A stretch of 64,000 bases of DNA from positions 531,001 through 595,000 of the forward strand of contig NZ_JAUOEO010000001.1 in assembly GCF_030540825.1 (NCBI RefSeq), read 5' to 3'. This stretch comes from Flavivirga spongiicola (GTDB taxonomy: Bacteria; Bacteroidota; Bacteroidia; Flavobacteriales; Flavobacteriaceae). The translations under genes were made by a program, and so were the position numbers. Below are positions 27,111 through 35,939 of this stretch, one piece after another (position 1 is the stretch's first letter; each line of letters opens with the position of its first letter). The notes beneath the pieces were generated by a model that saw only the letters and a program-made list of their open reading frames with translations, made no database searches and was not told the origin of the DNA.

Positions 27111-27797
27111 ATGAAAAAACATTTAGTTGTACTAACTGGGGCCGGAATGAGTGCCGAAAGTGGTATTAAAACCTTTAGAGATGCTGATGGTTTGTGGGAA
27201 GGTCATGATGTTATGGAGGTTGCAACACCCGAAGGCTTTAAGGCAAACCCTGAATTGGTCTTAGACTTTTATAATCAACGTCGTAGACAACTTTTCGAAG
27301 TGGAACCTAATAAAGCTCATTATGATTTAGCTAGACTTGAAAACAACTTTAACGTTACCATTATAACACAAAACGTAGATGATTTGCATGAGCGCGCAGG
27401 AAGTAATAACGTCATTCATCTACACGGTGAACTTTTAAAAGTAAGAAGCACTGGTAATGAAAGTGATATACAAGCATGGCAAACGGATTTGGTTTTAGGA
27501 GACACATGTAAAAAAGGCTACCAATTACGGCCGCATATTGTTTGGTTTGGTGAAGATGTGCCTATGATTGAAAAAGCGGTTTCTATTTGTGAAACTGCAG
27601 ATACTTTACTCATTATTGGCACGTCTATGCAAGTATATCCTGCTGCGGGTTTGATGCATTATGTCCCTCATAATACACCTACTTATTTTGTAGACCCCAA
27701 ACCTAATATTAGCAGTAAAGAAAATTTAACTGTTATTACCGAACCTGCTACAGTTGGTGTCTCAAAAATTTCAAATATGCTAAATAAAGGTGATTGA
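27111..27797 (+). CDS. Sirtuin: NAD-dependent protein deacylase lacking the usual zinc-binding cysteines
   Basis: A protein of 228 residues from the ATG at 27111; the 16 upstream in-frame codons have no family resemblance. NAD-binding motifs: TGAGMSAESGIKTFRD (9-24), TQNVD (86-90), HLHGE with catalytic His105, and GTSMQVYPAAG near the C-terminus. It removes acyl groups from protein lysines. The small domain that normally carries two CxxC pairs is short here (KVRSTGNESD ... GDTCKKGYQLRPHIVWFGE) and has a single Cys, so zinc is probably not bound. This looks like a recurring flavobacterial form rather than a broken gene. Class (deacetylase or desuccinylase) is not certain. Confidence 0.9.
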   Translation: MKKHLVVLTGAGMSAESGIKTFRDADGLWEGHDVMEVATPEGFKANPELVLDFYNQRRRQLFEVEPNKAHYDLARLENNFNVTIITQNVDDLHERAGSNNVIHLHGELLKVRSTGNESDIQAWQTDLVLGDTCKKGYQLRPHIVWFGEDVPMIEKAVSICETADTLLIIGTSMQVYPAAGLMHYVPHNTPTYFVDPKPNISSKENLTVITEPATVGVSKISNMLNKGD

Positions 27798-27859
27798 TAA
27801 AGGGTTCTTTAATGGCTTTAAAGGTTCATTTTAGGAAACACTTTAAAAATAATTAAACA

Positions 27860-28279
27860 CTAATCTTTTTCAATAACTGTAATAGGTAAATCTTCCGTTC
27901 CTGCATAAAACACCACAATTTCGGCTGGTTTATTACCTTTATTTATGCCATAATGTATTTTGTTTACAAGTTCCACAATAACATCTCCCGCTTTAAGTTC
28001 TAAAACCTTTTTATCCTTATCTACAACAGTTAATTCTCCTTTTAACAGAATACCCGAATTGATAACAGGATGGTAATGTTTATGCAATTTCATTTTAGGC
28101 GGAATAGTTATTCTTAAAACCGTAATTTTTGGGTTTCCTTCTGGGTAATTTGGAAGCTTGTCTCCATTCCAACTTTTAGTTGTTTCGACTAACTTAACAA
28201 CTTCAATTTTTTTTATTTTACTGGCTTTACAAGATGATAATACCAGTACAAAACTTAAAACAAAAAGTATTCTGTTCAT
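27860..28279 (-). CDS. Cupin-domain lipoprotein
   Basis: A protein of 139 residues with lipobox L-S-S-C (Cys17). The cupin motif 1 is seen as MKLHKHYHPVINSGILLKGE and motif 2 as LELKAGDVIVELVNKIHYG. It probably binds a metal through HxHxxP histidines on the periplasmic side. Substrate unknown. Single gene, convergent with the sirtuin gene. Confidence 0.85.
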   Translation of the reverse strand: MNRILFVLSFVLVLSSCKASKIKKIEVVKLVETTKSWNGDKLPNYPEGNPKITVLRITIPPKMKLHKHYHPVINSGILLKGELTVVDKDKKVLELKAGDVIVELVNKIHYGINKGNKPAEIVVFYAGTEDLPITVIEKD

Positions 28280-28413
28280 TTTCTATTAATTATTTTATTT
28301 ATTCTTTTCTTTAATCCATTTAACTATTTATATATTTTTAACAAAAAACCTAATATTTATTTATAATTTGGTTAATTTAAGCATTAATTATTTATAATTT
28401 AAAAGCGTAAAAG

Positions 28414-29721
28414 TTGAGAAAAGGAGAAAAATTAAGGCAATCCATCTTTTGGTCTTTAGATTTTATTAAAGGAGGGAAAATAAAAAAGCACTATGATGAT
28501 ATAAAAAATATGATCGAATTTCCCGAAAATTCAATGTCTTCAAAGAAAAGAAGCCGTTACCTAAAAAAAATAATGACACATGCTGCTAATTCTGTCCCTC
28601 TTTATAACAATATTAATCCTTCTAACATTCAAAACTTCCCTGTCATAAATAAAGAAATAATTAAGGAATCTTATAATAAATTTCAATCATACAAATACAA
28701 AAACAAAAAGAAAATAAGTGTCTCCACTAGTGGATCTACGGGGGCTTCTTTTACAGTATTTCAAGATTTAAACAAAAAAGCCAGAAACACTGCCGATATT
28801 GTTTATTTCTCTGAGTTAGCAGGGTATAAATTAGGATATAAACTATATTATTTAAGATTTTGGAGTATGTTTCAAGGTAATAACAAAGTTTTAAATTGGA
28901 TGCAAAATGTCATTCCTATTGACGTCTTTAATTTATCTCCCCATTCTATAAAAAATTTAATCGACCAAATAAAAAATACCTCTGGTAATAAAAGTATGAT
29001 TGGATATGCTTCAATCTTTCATAAAATATGCAATTATTTAGAGTCTGTAGAGTCTGATTCTGTAGATTGTAATCTTAAATCTGTGATAGGAATTTCGGAA
29101 CGTTTGGATCCTTCTACAAAAAAATCAGTCAAAAAATATTTCAATGTTGATATGGTTTCCAGATATTCCAATGCCGAGAATGGCATGATAGCACAACAAC
29201 CTAAGTGTAAAGAATATTTCGATATTAATTGGGCGAGTTACTATGTAGAAATTTTAAGTTTACACAATAATAAACAAGCTAAACCTGGAGAATTAGGTAG
29301 GGTTGTAATAACAGACTTATTTAACTATTACATGCCTATAATACGCTATGATACAGGAGACGTAGGAATTATGTCTGACTTAATTCATAATAATAAAACC
29401 CGAAAGGTTCTCGAAAAAATAGAAGGAAGGAAAATGGATATGATCCGAAATACATCCGGAGAAATATTATCTACTAGTATATTACTATTGATTAATAATT
29501 ATAAAGAAATTACACAAAGACAAATTATACAAAAAACTAAAACCGAATACTTATTTAAACTTATAGTAAAAAATAAACCTTTTAAAAAGGAAGACGAATT
29601 TATTAATGAATTCAAAAACTATTTAGGACAGAACGCTAGTATTACATTAAAATTTGTTGATAATATTCCTCTACTACCTTCTGGAAAACAGCAATCTATA
29701 ATTAATGAAGTTAAACCTTAA
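28414..29721 (+). CDS. CapK/PaaK-like adenylate-forming enzyme (phenylacetate-CoA ligase family, coenzyme F390 synthetase-like)
   Basis: A protein of 435 residues starting at TTG (28414). The N-terminus WSLDFIKGGKIKKHYDDIKN is shared with CapK-type proteins of polysaccharide loci, which supports this start over the later ATG. The phosphate loop reads SVSTSGSTGASFTVF, later YDTGDVG and GRKMDMIRN are the adenylation-domain motifs, and a C-terminal lid (PSGKQQSI) follows. Such enzymes activate a carboxylic acid with ATP; in capsule loci they are thought to modify sugars. Here it stands without an export or polymerase gene; only a convergent glycosyltransferase is near. Its sequence is noticeably AT- and Lys/Asn-rich, a possible sign of transfer. 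Confidence 0.82.
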   Translation: MRKGEKLRQSIFWSLDFIKGGKIKKHYDDIKNMIEFPENSMSSKKRSRYLKKIMTHAANSVPLYNNINPSNIQNFPVINKEIIKESYNKFQSYKYKNKKKISVSTSGSTGASFTVFQDLNKKARNTADIVYFSELAGYKLGYKLYYLRFWSMFQGNNKVLNWMQNVIPIDVFNLSPHSIKNLIDQIKNTSGNKSMIGYASIFHKICNYLESVESDSVDCNLKSVIGISERLDPSTKKSVKKYFNVDMVSRYSNAENGMIAQQPKCKEYFDINWASYYVEILSLHNNKQAKPGELGRVVITDLFNYYMPIIRYDTGDVGIMSDLIHNNKTRKVLEKIEGRKMDMIRNTSGEILSTSILLLINNYKEITQRQIIQKTKTEYLFKLIVKNKPFKKEDEFINEFKNYLGQNASITLKFVDNIPLLPSGKQQSIINEVKP

Positions 29722-29765
29722 CCTAAGATTTTTAGTTATAAAAATTAATAAAGGTATGTGTGTTT

Positions 29766-31001
29766 TCAGTTTTTATTCTTCTCTTCAATCCATTTACTCA
29801 TAAACTTAGTACTCTGTAAACCGTGATGCTGCAACATTTGTCCCATAAAATTATTAAGTCGATGTTCCTTTAATTGTTTAACGATTTCTTCTATTCTTAA
29901 AAAGAATTTTTGTTGATGTTCTTGTCTATTAAAGCGTTCGTTAAAAACCTTATAACCTTTTTGTTGTTTCTCTCTCCATAATGACGCATCAACATATAAT
30001 TGTATTGCTTTATTTGCAAATATTTCCGGGGAATCTTCTATAAACCCATTAGGTTTTAAATCTCCAAACATGCCTTCTGCTCCAACTATAGTGGTAACAC
30101 AAGGCGTGCCATTTTGCATCGCATCAATCAATTTCCCTTTTAAACCCGCTCCAAATCTTACTGATGCTAAACAAACTCTCGCTTGCTGCATAACTTTATT
30201 AACATCATTAGCAAACCCTTTAATTAAAAATCGTTCTTTATCATTATGAAGCTGATTTACTTTTTGAGATGCATAGGCTCCATAGATATGCAGTTCTGCC
30301 TTTGGTAATTGTTTTTTTATTAATGGCCAAATAGTCTCTTTTAAATATAACATCGCATTGTAATTGGGTTCGTGCAAAAAATTACCAATGGTTATAAAAT
30401 GTTGACGTGCTTGAAAATTTGGAAGCCTTTCAATAGTTTTTTCTGATACTTCGTCTAACATAAAGGGCAAATAATGTAATAAAGTATCATCCACCTTAAA
30501 TTCATTTTTAAGAATGTCCATTTCTGCCTCAGAAATAATCAAACTTAAATCACTTCTATAAATACTCGCTATTTCCCGTTTTGCTATATCGTTGAATAAA
30601 TAAGTTTTATCAAATTCTTTGCCGTCTTTAAAAGCTTGTTGTCTTCCTTTTCGTAAACAGTGTAAATCTTCTGTATCTATAATTCTTAACGCATTTGGGC
30701 ATTGTTCTACAACACGCCAACCAAATTGTTCTTCCATCATAAAACGGTCAAACAAGATCATATCTGGTTGTAGCTCTTTTACAAAAACATCGAAACTAGT
30801 ATTATTTAATTCAATAGCAATTTGGTCAATTCCTATAATAGTCAAATCAAAAGCATGATCACTTTTAGCACAGGGACTAGAAAATGTTATTTCATAATTC
30901 TGAGCTTGAAAAAACTGAATAAGCTGTATCATTCTACTACCAGCAGCAGAACTTTTAGGTTCTGGCCAAACAAAACCAATAATTAAAAGTTTTTTTGTCA
31001 C
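29766..31001 (-). CDS. Family 4-type glycosyltransferase
   Basis: A protein of 411 residues with GT-B layout. N-terminal Rossmann start KLLIIGFVWPEPKSSAAGSR; a middle linker LPNFQARQHFITIGNFLHEPN; C-terminal nucleotide-sugar domain with GAGLKGKLIDAMQNGTPCVT followed by GAEGM, the GT4 donor-binding site with the conserved Glu. It transfers a sugar from an activated donor; acceptor unknown. No other glycan genes lie on this strand nearby. Confidence 0.85.
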   Translation of the reverse strand: MTKKLLIIGFVWPEPKSSAAGSRMIQLIQFFQAQNYEITFSSPCAKSDHAFDLTIIGIDQIAIELNNTSFDVFVKELQPDMILFDRFMMEEQFGWRVVEQCPNALRIIDTEDLHCLRKGRQQAFKDGKEFDKTYLFNDIAKREIASIYRSDLSLIISEAEMDILKNEFKVDDTLLHYLPFMLDEVSEKTIERLPNFQARQHFITIGNFLHEPNYNAMLYLKETIWPLIKKQLPKAELHIYGAYASQKVNQLHNDKERFLIKGFANDVNKVMQQARVCLASVRFGAGLKGKLIDAMQNGTPCVTTIVGAEGMFGDLKPNGFIEDSPEIFANKAIQLYVDASLWREKQQKGYKVFNERFNRQEHQQKFFLRIEEIVKQLKEHRLNNFMGQMLQHHGLQSTKFMSKWIEEKNKN

Positions 31002-31066
31002 TAATTCACGAATGTTTTTAATTAATTGTTGGTTAATGGTTGCTTGTTGTTGGTTCCTAGGCTTCT

Positions 31067-31133
31067 CACTCCTAATTCCTAATTCCTAATTCTTACTTCC
31101 TAATTTTTAACTCATAATTCCTAATTCCTCACT
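31067..31133. repeat. Imperfect CCTAATT/ CTTACTT tandem heptamers
   Basis: From 31067 the sequence runs CTCACTCCTAATTCCTAATT, CCTAATTCTTACTTCCTAAT, TTTTAACTCATAATTCCTAA, TTCCTCACTC: about eight units of a 7-nt pattern. It ends at the stop codon of the heme-binding protein gene (31129 onward). No dyad, no coding role seen. Confidence 0.7.
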
Positions 31134-31602
31134 CTGGTTTAGGAACCAAACTATACTTAAAACGTACTTGTTTTGCCCAATCAATAATAGCAGTTACTTG
31201 CTCTTCTGTAAGTTTAGCCTCTGTATGTGTCCAGGTATATGAGTTAAGAGGCATGCTTTTATCTTCGACCATCTCTATAAGTTCTTCAAATTTATGATCT
31301 TTTCGTTTTACAGAATTCCCTTCCCAACTTGATACATTAAAATGTTTTTTTCCATGTTTTATATGGTCTGCCAACCAATAATTCACAGGCGTAATATAAT
31401 TGTACCAAGGATATCTTGTAACATCACTATGGCAATCAAAGCAACTCTCCTTTAAAATAGTTTTAACGTCTTCTGGCGGGTTTGTTTCATTAAAAAAAGC
31501 CTCTATCGATACGATGTCGCCTTCATTCTTTTCTGGACCGAAAAATTGAGCGATGATAAATACGATCACTAACAACAGGAATATCTTTTTTATTATTTTC
31601 AT
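31129..31602 (-). CDS. Membrane-anchored heme-binding-domain protein (c-type cytochrome-like)
   Basis: A protein of 157 residues with an N-terminal membrane anchor (about 4-20) and one heme-attachment site C54-F-D-C57-H58, in SCFDCHSDVTRYPWYNYITP, the signature of the Haem_bd family. A conserved NYWLADHIKHGKKHFN follows. The heme would be on the periplasmic side. The role (electron transfer or sensing) is not established. The stop codon lies inside the tandem heptamer repeat. Confidence 0.88.
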   Translation of the reverse strand: MKIIKKIFLLLVIVFIIAQFFGPEKNEGDIVSIEAFFNETNPPEDVKTILKESCFDCHSDVTRYPWYNYITPVNYWLADHIKHGKKHFNVSSWEGNSVKRKDHKFEELIEMVEDKSMPLNSYTWTHTEAKLTEEQVTAIIDWAKQVRFKYSLVPKPE

Positions 31603-31727
31603 ACGTTTAAATTTTTGTAATTATTATGATAATAGATTAATTAAAAAATTGAGAACGTATGCAACCGCTTCGCTCTCTCATTAAAAATTTTAAACATATT
31701 CTTTTTTGAATATATTTTTAAAATTTA

Positions 31728-31838
31728 TTAATGCTCGTTTCATATGGATATATTTATTATTTTTAATTGTTAGATACCCTACACATATAAAACATTTTTA
31801 TTAATATTGAGTCATCTATAATGCTCATTTCATTATGG
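31728..31838. repeat. Pair of direct repeats TTAATGCTCrTTTCATatGG upstream of the 31873 gene
   Basis: TAATGCTCGTTTCATATGG (about 31729-31747) and TAATGCTCATTTCATTATGG (about 31819-31838) are near-identical, about 90 nt apart, in a 270-nt AT-rich spacer. They may be remnants of a duplication or binding sites. No other signal seen in this spacer. Confidence 0.45.
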
Positions 31839-31872
31839 TATTTTAGATATCTAAAATAGATAAAATTATCTT

Positions 31873-32463
31873 ATGTCTTTAGAAGAATTCTATAAAGAAT
31901 TAAGCTATATAAATGCCTCTCGGGAAAATCGAATGAAATATGCCAATATGGTTTTAAACGATATGGGCTTATTCCCTAAACTAATAGACATTTTATTTAT
32001 GGTTGATGATAAAGTATCGTCCCGTGCAGCTTGGGTCTTCGAGTTTGTTTGTGCGAAGTATATTTATGCTATTGTTCCATATTTAGAAACGTTTACTAAA
32101 AACATTAATAAAATTCATTTAGATTCGTCTGTACGTCCTGTATCCAAAGTCTGTGAATTTATTACTAAAGAATACTATTCTAAAAACCCTAATACAATAA
32201 AAAACACATTGAGTCCACAACATAAGGAACGAATTATTGAAGCCTGTTTTGATTGGATGATTAGTGACCAAAAAGTAGCACCAAAAGTATATGCTATGGA
32301 ATCTTTATTTCTTTATGGAAGGGATAATGATTGGATTCATCCCGAATTAACACAGATTTTAGAGCAAGATTTCCAAAAACAAAGTGCTGCTTTTAAAGCA
32401 CGGGCAAAACGTACGTTACTTAAAATAAAGAAAAGCAACGCAAGGTCGCTTAAAAAATCGTAA
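31873..32463 (+). CDS. Conserved helical (HEAT-like) protein encoded upstream of purB
   Basis: A protein of 196 residues with no enzyme motif. The sequence is a series of amphipathic helices (LFPKLIDILFMVDDKVSSRA, AWVFEFVCAKYIYAIVPYLE, KVCEFITKEYY, KVAPKVYAMESLFLYGRDND) that suggests a HEAT-type repeat scaffold. It ends in a basic tail (KIKKSNARSLKKS). It lies 64 nt before purB and has the same strand, although purB has its own promoter box. Function unknown. Confidence 0.7.
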   Translation: MSLEEFYKELSYINASRENRMKYANMVLNDMGLFPKLIDILFMVDDKVSSRAAWVFEFVCAKYIYAIVPYLETFTKNINKIHLDSSVRPVSKVCEFITKEYYSKNPNTIKNTLSPQHKERIIEACFDWMISDQKVAPKVYAMESLFLYGRDNDWIHPELTQILEQDFQKQSAAFKARAKRTLLKIKKSNARSLKKS

Positions 32464-32494
32464 ATCAAATACCAGAAAACGCAAATCAAAAACG

Positions 32495-32502
32495 TATCTT
32501 TG
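32495..32502 (+). promoter_or_regulatory. -7 promoter box TATCTTTG for purB
   Basis: TATCTTTGC matches TAnnTTTG and lies 25 nt before the purB ATG, predicting a leader of about 20 nt. No TTG -33 element is evident. Confidence 0.5.
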
Positions 32503-32527
32503 CAACTTCCAAAAAAACACATAAATA

Positions 32528-33871
32528 ATGTCATTATCATCATTAAATGCCATCTCTCCTATTGATGGACGATATAGAAGTAAAGTTAACGAATTAGCCC
32601 CCTATTTTTCTGAAGAAGCACTTATAAGATATCGGGTTTTAGTAGAAATTGAATATTTTATTGCGCTTTGTGAAATTCCGTTACCACAGCTTAAAAATAT
32701 TGATATTACCATTTTTGATGATTTAAGAAACATTTATAAAGATTTCTCTGAAGATGATGCTTTAGCGATCAAAAAAATTGAAAGTGTTACAAATCATGAT
32801 GTTAAAGCTGTTGAATATTTTATAAAAGAAAAATTTGAGGCTTTAAATCTATCACAATATAAAGAATTTATCCACTTCGGATTAACTTCGCAAGACATTA
32901 ATAATACAGCTATTCCTTTAAGTATTAAGGAAGCGATGAACGATGTATATGTTCCTGAATATTTTAATGTCTTAAATAGATTAAAAGAATTAACCAATGA
33001 TTGGGCATCTGTTTCTATGCTTGCCAGAACACATGGGCAACCAGCTTCTCCTACCCGTTTGGGAAAAGAAATTGAGGTTTTCGTAAAACGTTTAGAAGAA
33101 CAATTTAATTTATTAAATGATATTCCTAGTGCAGCTAAATTTGGTGGTGCTACTGGTAATTTTAACGCACACCATGTAGCATATCCTACTATTGATTGGA
33201 AAGCATTTGGTTCTAAATTTGTGCAAGAAAAACTAGGTTTACAACATTCATTTCCAACAACTCAAATTGAACATTACGACCATATGGCTGCATTGTTTGA
33301 TACTTTAAAACGTATAAACACTATTTTAATTGATTTAGATCGAGATATTTGGACTTATGTTTCCATGGACTATTTCAAGCAAAAAATTAAAGCAGGTGAA
33401 GTTGGAAGTTCTGCAATGCCACATAAAGTAAACCCGATTGATTTTGAAAATAGTGAAGGGAATTTAGGCATTGCCAATGCCCTTTTCGAACATTTATCGG
33501 CAAAACTTCCTATTTCCAGATTACAACGTGATTTAACAGACAGTACTGTTCTACGTAATGTAGGAGTCCCTTTTGGACATACACTTATCGGGTTTAAATC
33601 CACTTTAAAAGGTCTTGATAAATTACTTTTAAATGAATCTAAATTTGCTGAAGACTTAGAGAATAATTGGGCTGTGGTTGCTGAAGCCATTCAAACCATT
33701 CTACGTCGTGAAGCATACCCAAATCCATACGAAGCTTTAAAGGGCTTAACGAGAACCAATACTAAAATTAATCAAGATTCTATTTCTAATTTTATTGATA
33801 CTTTAGAGGTCTCAAATACAATAAAAGAAGAATTAAAACGTATTACACCTAGTAATTATACAGGAATCTAA
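32528..33871 (+). CDS. purB: Adenylosuccinate lyase
   Basis: A protein of 447 residues with the fumarase/aspartase-superfamily signature GSSAMPHKVNPIDFENSEGN; the serine pair S294-S295 belongs to the mobile catalytic loop. TSQDINNTA and ARTHGQPASPTRLGKE are the other two conserved regions (the His of RTHGQ is the general acid). N-terminus LNAISPIDGRYRSKV is typical of PurB. It cleaves SAICAR and adenylosuccinate in purine synthesis, in the cytoplasm. A small membrane protein gene follows 11 nt later. Confidence 0.97.
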   Translation: MSLSSLNAISPIDGRYRSKVNELAPYFSEEALIRYRVLVEIEYFIALCEIPLPQLKNIDITIFDDLRNIYKDFSEDDALAIKKIESVTNHDVKAVEYFIKEKFEALNLSQYKEFIHFGLTSQDINNTAIPLSIKEAMNDVYVPEYFNVLNRLKELTNDWASVSMLARTHGQPASPTRLGKEIEVFVKRLEEQFNLLNDIPSAAKFGGATGNFNAHHVAYPTIDWKAFGSKFVQEKLGLQHSFPTTQIEHYDHMAALFDTLKRINTILIDLDRDIWTYVSMDYFKQKIKAGEVGSSAMPHKVNPIDFENSEGNLGIANALFEHLSAKLPISRLQRDLTDSTVLRNVGVPFGHTLIGFKSTLKGLDKLLLNESKFAEDLENNWAVVAEAIQTILRREAYPNPYEALKGLTRTNTKINQDSISNFIDTLEVSNTIKEELKRITPSNYTGI

Positions 33872-33882
33872 AAATCAGGTAT

Positions 33883-34083
33883 ATGTTAAACGATAAGCAA
33901 TCTTTATTACTTTGTGGTCTAATGGCTTGTGGTATTTTTGTTGCTGGAATTTTAGACATCTTGAAAAATTTTATTGTTTTAACGCTTCTTACCATCATAT
34001 TTTTAACAATTATTGCTAATCTTTTTTATTCAAAATTGAATCAGAAAGAGGATACAGAAAATCAAAATGATGACTCAAAATAA
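33883..34083 (+). CDS. Small membrane protein, two predicted transmembrane segments
   Basis: A protein of 66 residues with hydrophobic segments at about 8-25 and 28-48 and an acidic tail (KEDTENQNDDSK). It lies 11 nt after purB and is followed directly by a terminator whose left arm overlaps the stop region, so it is the last gene of the purB transcript. No family recognised. Confidence 0.65.
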   Translation: MLNDKQSLLLCGLMACGIFVAGILDILKNFIVLTLLTIIFLTIIANLFYSKLNQKEDTENQNDDSK

Positions 34084-34116
34084 AAAGGCTTGCCGAAATA
34101 TTGGCAAACCTTTTTT
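34083..34116 (+). terminator. Rho-independent terminator of the purB transcript
   Basis: Stem AAAAGGCTTGCC (34083-34094) with GGCAAACCTTTT (34103-34114), one mismatch, 8-nt loop, then a T6 run (34111-34116). It begins at the stop codon of the small membrane protein gene. A second hairpin, CCTCGCTTAGCGAGG (34120-34134), follows and belongs to the dispersed intergenic element type. Confidence 0.85.
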
Positions 34117-34203
34117 GTTCCTCGCTTAGCGAGGATGAAAATCTTTAAAAGGAACCCCTAGACCTAAGTCTTTAAGAGTTTAATTAATTAACATTACTAT
34201 AAA

Positions 34204-34746
34204 TTATTTAAAGAAATTCATGATATCTTGTACTTGATTTTCATCAACATTAGCCTTTTGCAAAGCAGTAATTAGAGTGACCATTTTATCTGGACTCATA
34301 TCATCACCCAATACACGAACAATAGCAAAACCAAGCTCTTTAGCGTGTCCAAAAACAACCACTTCATCAGCTTCATCATCAGTACCAATATACTTTACAC
34401 TAATTTTTCTTCCTTTATCGTTAAATTCCATTAAATCCTTATACTTAGAATCTTTTAAAATAGCTTTTATTATTTTTATCTCTGCTTTTAATGCTTCGGC
34501 ATTATTTTCATTAGCCTTATATCCTAAGAAATTTAATTTATTTACTGAGTTATAGGCCTCTTTTTGTTCCTCTGAAAAAGTAGTTTGGTCTAATTTAACC
34601 ATTGATAAGGGAAGGTCTTGTGAAATAAAATTTGATGCTTCTTGATTATCTACAAAATAGCTTTGTAAACTTGCATTACTAGCACAGCTCACTAAAATAA
34701 TTGCTGTAAATAAAGTGTATAAAACATGTTTGATTGTTCGTTTCAT
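34204..34746 (-). CDS. DUF4252-family lipoprotein
   Basis: A protein of 180 residues from the ATG at 34746, which begins a lipoprotein signal (MKRTIKHVLYTLFTAIILVS, Cys21); the frame is open 17 codons further up but those do not fit. The mature part carries the DUF4252 pattern (LNFLGYKANENNAEALKAEI, KGRKISVKYIGTDDEADEVV, DMSPDKMVTLITALQ). Function unknown. It is the last gene of the sigma - anti-sigma-like - DUF4252 - DUF4252 operon, a conserved set in flavobacteria. Confidence 0.85.
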   Translation of the reverse strand: MKRTIKHVLYTLFTAIILVSCASNASLQSYFVDNQEASNFISQDLPLSMVKLDQTTFSEEQKEAYNSVNKLNFLGYKANENNAEALKAEIKIIKAILKDSKYKDLMEFNDKGRKISVKYIGTDDEADEVVVFGHAKELGFAIVRVLGDDMSPDKMVTLITALQKANVDENQVQDIMNFFK

Positions 34747-34862
34747 CTGTGTATATTTTTTTGTTGTATGATTATGATGGTCAGATATAATTTGCATATC
34801 TAAAAATCTCCATAATTATTGAGATTTTTAGATATGCTATTATTATGATTGATGATTTTTTT

Positions 34863-35423
34863 TTAATTCTTTTTTTCCAAATGTTTACCTCCCGGAATAT
34901 TCATTTTATCAGTAAGTTTAGAGATTTCATTTAGATCTATATCTCCTGTAAGCGCTACTATTACCGTTTCTATTTTTCTGGTTTCGCCATTAATTTCAAC
35001 ACCTTGCCCTTTCATAGCCTTATCGATACCATTTACAAAAATTAAAAGTTCTTTTACATGATCTGCATCTTTACCTTCTTTTACATAAAATTTCACTTCG
35101 GTACCATCATCTTTAACTTCCATTAATTCTTCTAAAGAACTTGAACGAGATTTTACCCATTTTTTGATGTCTCCAGAAATAGCCTTATTATCTGTTACAA
35201 TTGTTTTAAAACTAGTGATACTTTTTACCATATCCACATAAGCTTTAGCTTCAGCATCTTCTACATTGATTCCCATTTTTGCTATCATTTGAAACATTTT
35301 AGGCTTTATGGATACATAAGTAACATCGGAATTATCGCTGTATTTATCAAAAATATTTTGCGCCATTCCTGTTAATGGTAATAACATCAATGCCAGTATA
35401 AATACAATTATTTTTTTATTCAT
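34863..35423 (-). CDS. DUF4252-family exported protein
   Basis: A protein of 186 residues from the ATG at 35423 (signal peptide MNKKIIVFILALMLLPLTGM then AQ). Similar overall to the downstream paralogue: KSRSSSLEELMEVKDDGTEV, VKFYVKEGK, ELLIFVNGI, GDIDLNEISKLTDKM. It differs in having a cleavable signal in place of a lipobox. Probably controlled by the ECF sigma factor encoded two genes upstream. Confidence 0.85.
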   Translation of the reverse strand: MNKKIIVFILALMLLPLTGMAQNIFDKYSDNSDVTYVSIKPKMFQMIAKMGINVEDAEAKAYVDMVKSITSFKTIVTDNKAISGDIKKWVKSRSSSLEELMEVKDDGTEVKFYVKEGKDADHVKELLIFVNGIDKAMKGQGVEINGETRKIETVIVALTGDIDLNEISKLTDKMNIPGGKHLEKKN

Positions 35424-35474
35424 CTTTTCCTTATTAAAATTTATTATTGTTTTCATTTCTTCGTTTTTTACTTG

Positions 35475-35939
35475 TTAATTTTTAAAAATTATACTTGTGG
35501 TATTTTCAATTTCATTAAGATAACCCAGTGTAGCAGTACCTTTATTTACTTCGTTTAGGTAATTTACAGTAGAGACTCCTTTATTAAAATTGCTTGAAAT
35601 CATTTCCAAAGCTTTTGATACTTCGTTAAAAGCAAGCTGTGGATCTTCAATTGTACCAACATCATTAGGTTGATTAAAATAAAACCCTAACATAAGAACA
35701 GCAACTGCAGCGACAGAAATCCATTTGTAATTAAAAGTACGTTTAGTTTTTAACGGGACGTCTTTAGTAAATTGTTCTTGTTGGTTTACCAAAAAATATG
35801 CAAACATGGGCTTATACATTTCTAAATGTGGCTCTACAGTTTCTTGCGAAAAATAGTGTTTTAACTGCTGCTCTTCCTTTAGCGTTGTTTCACCGTTTTC
35901 ATACTTTTCTAGTAATTTTTCTATATTATTTAATACCAT
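35475..35939 (-). CDS. Putative anti-sigma factor (short membrane protein)
   Basis: A protein of 154 residues. The N-terminal 70 residues are helical ([20 protein letters not shown]), as in the sigma-binding part of Bacteroidota anti-sigma factors. One membrane segment lies at about 73-88 ([15 protein letters not shown]), and a short periplasmic tail follows. Its start overlaps the sigma gene stop by 14 nt, a strong sign of coupling. It has no FecR domain. Anti-sigma function is inferred from position and layout. Confidence 0.7.
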   Translation of the reverse strand: MVLNNIEKLLEKYENGETTLKEEQQLKHYFSQETVEPHLEMYKPMFAYFLVNQQEQFTKDVPLKTKRTFNYKWISVAAVAVLMLGFYFNQPNDVGTIEDPQLAFNEVSKALEMISSNFNKGVSTVNYLNEVNKGTATLGYLNEIENTTSIIFKN

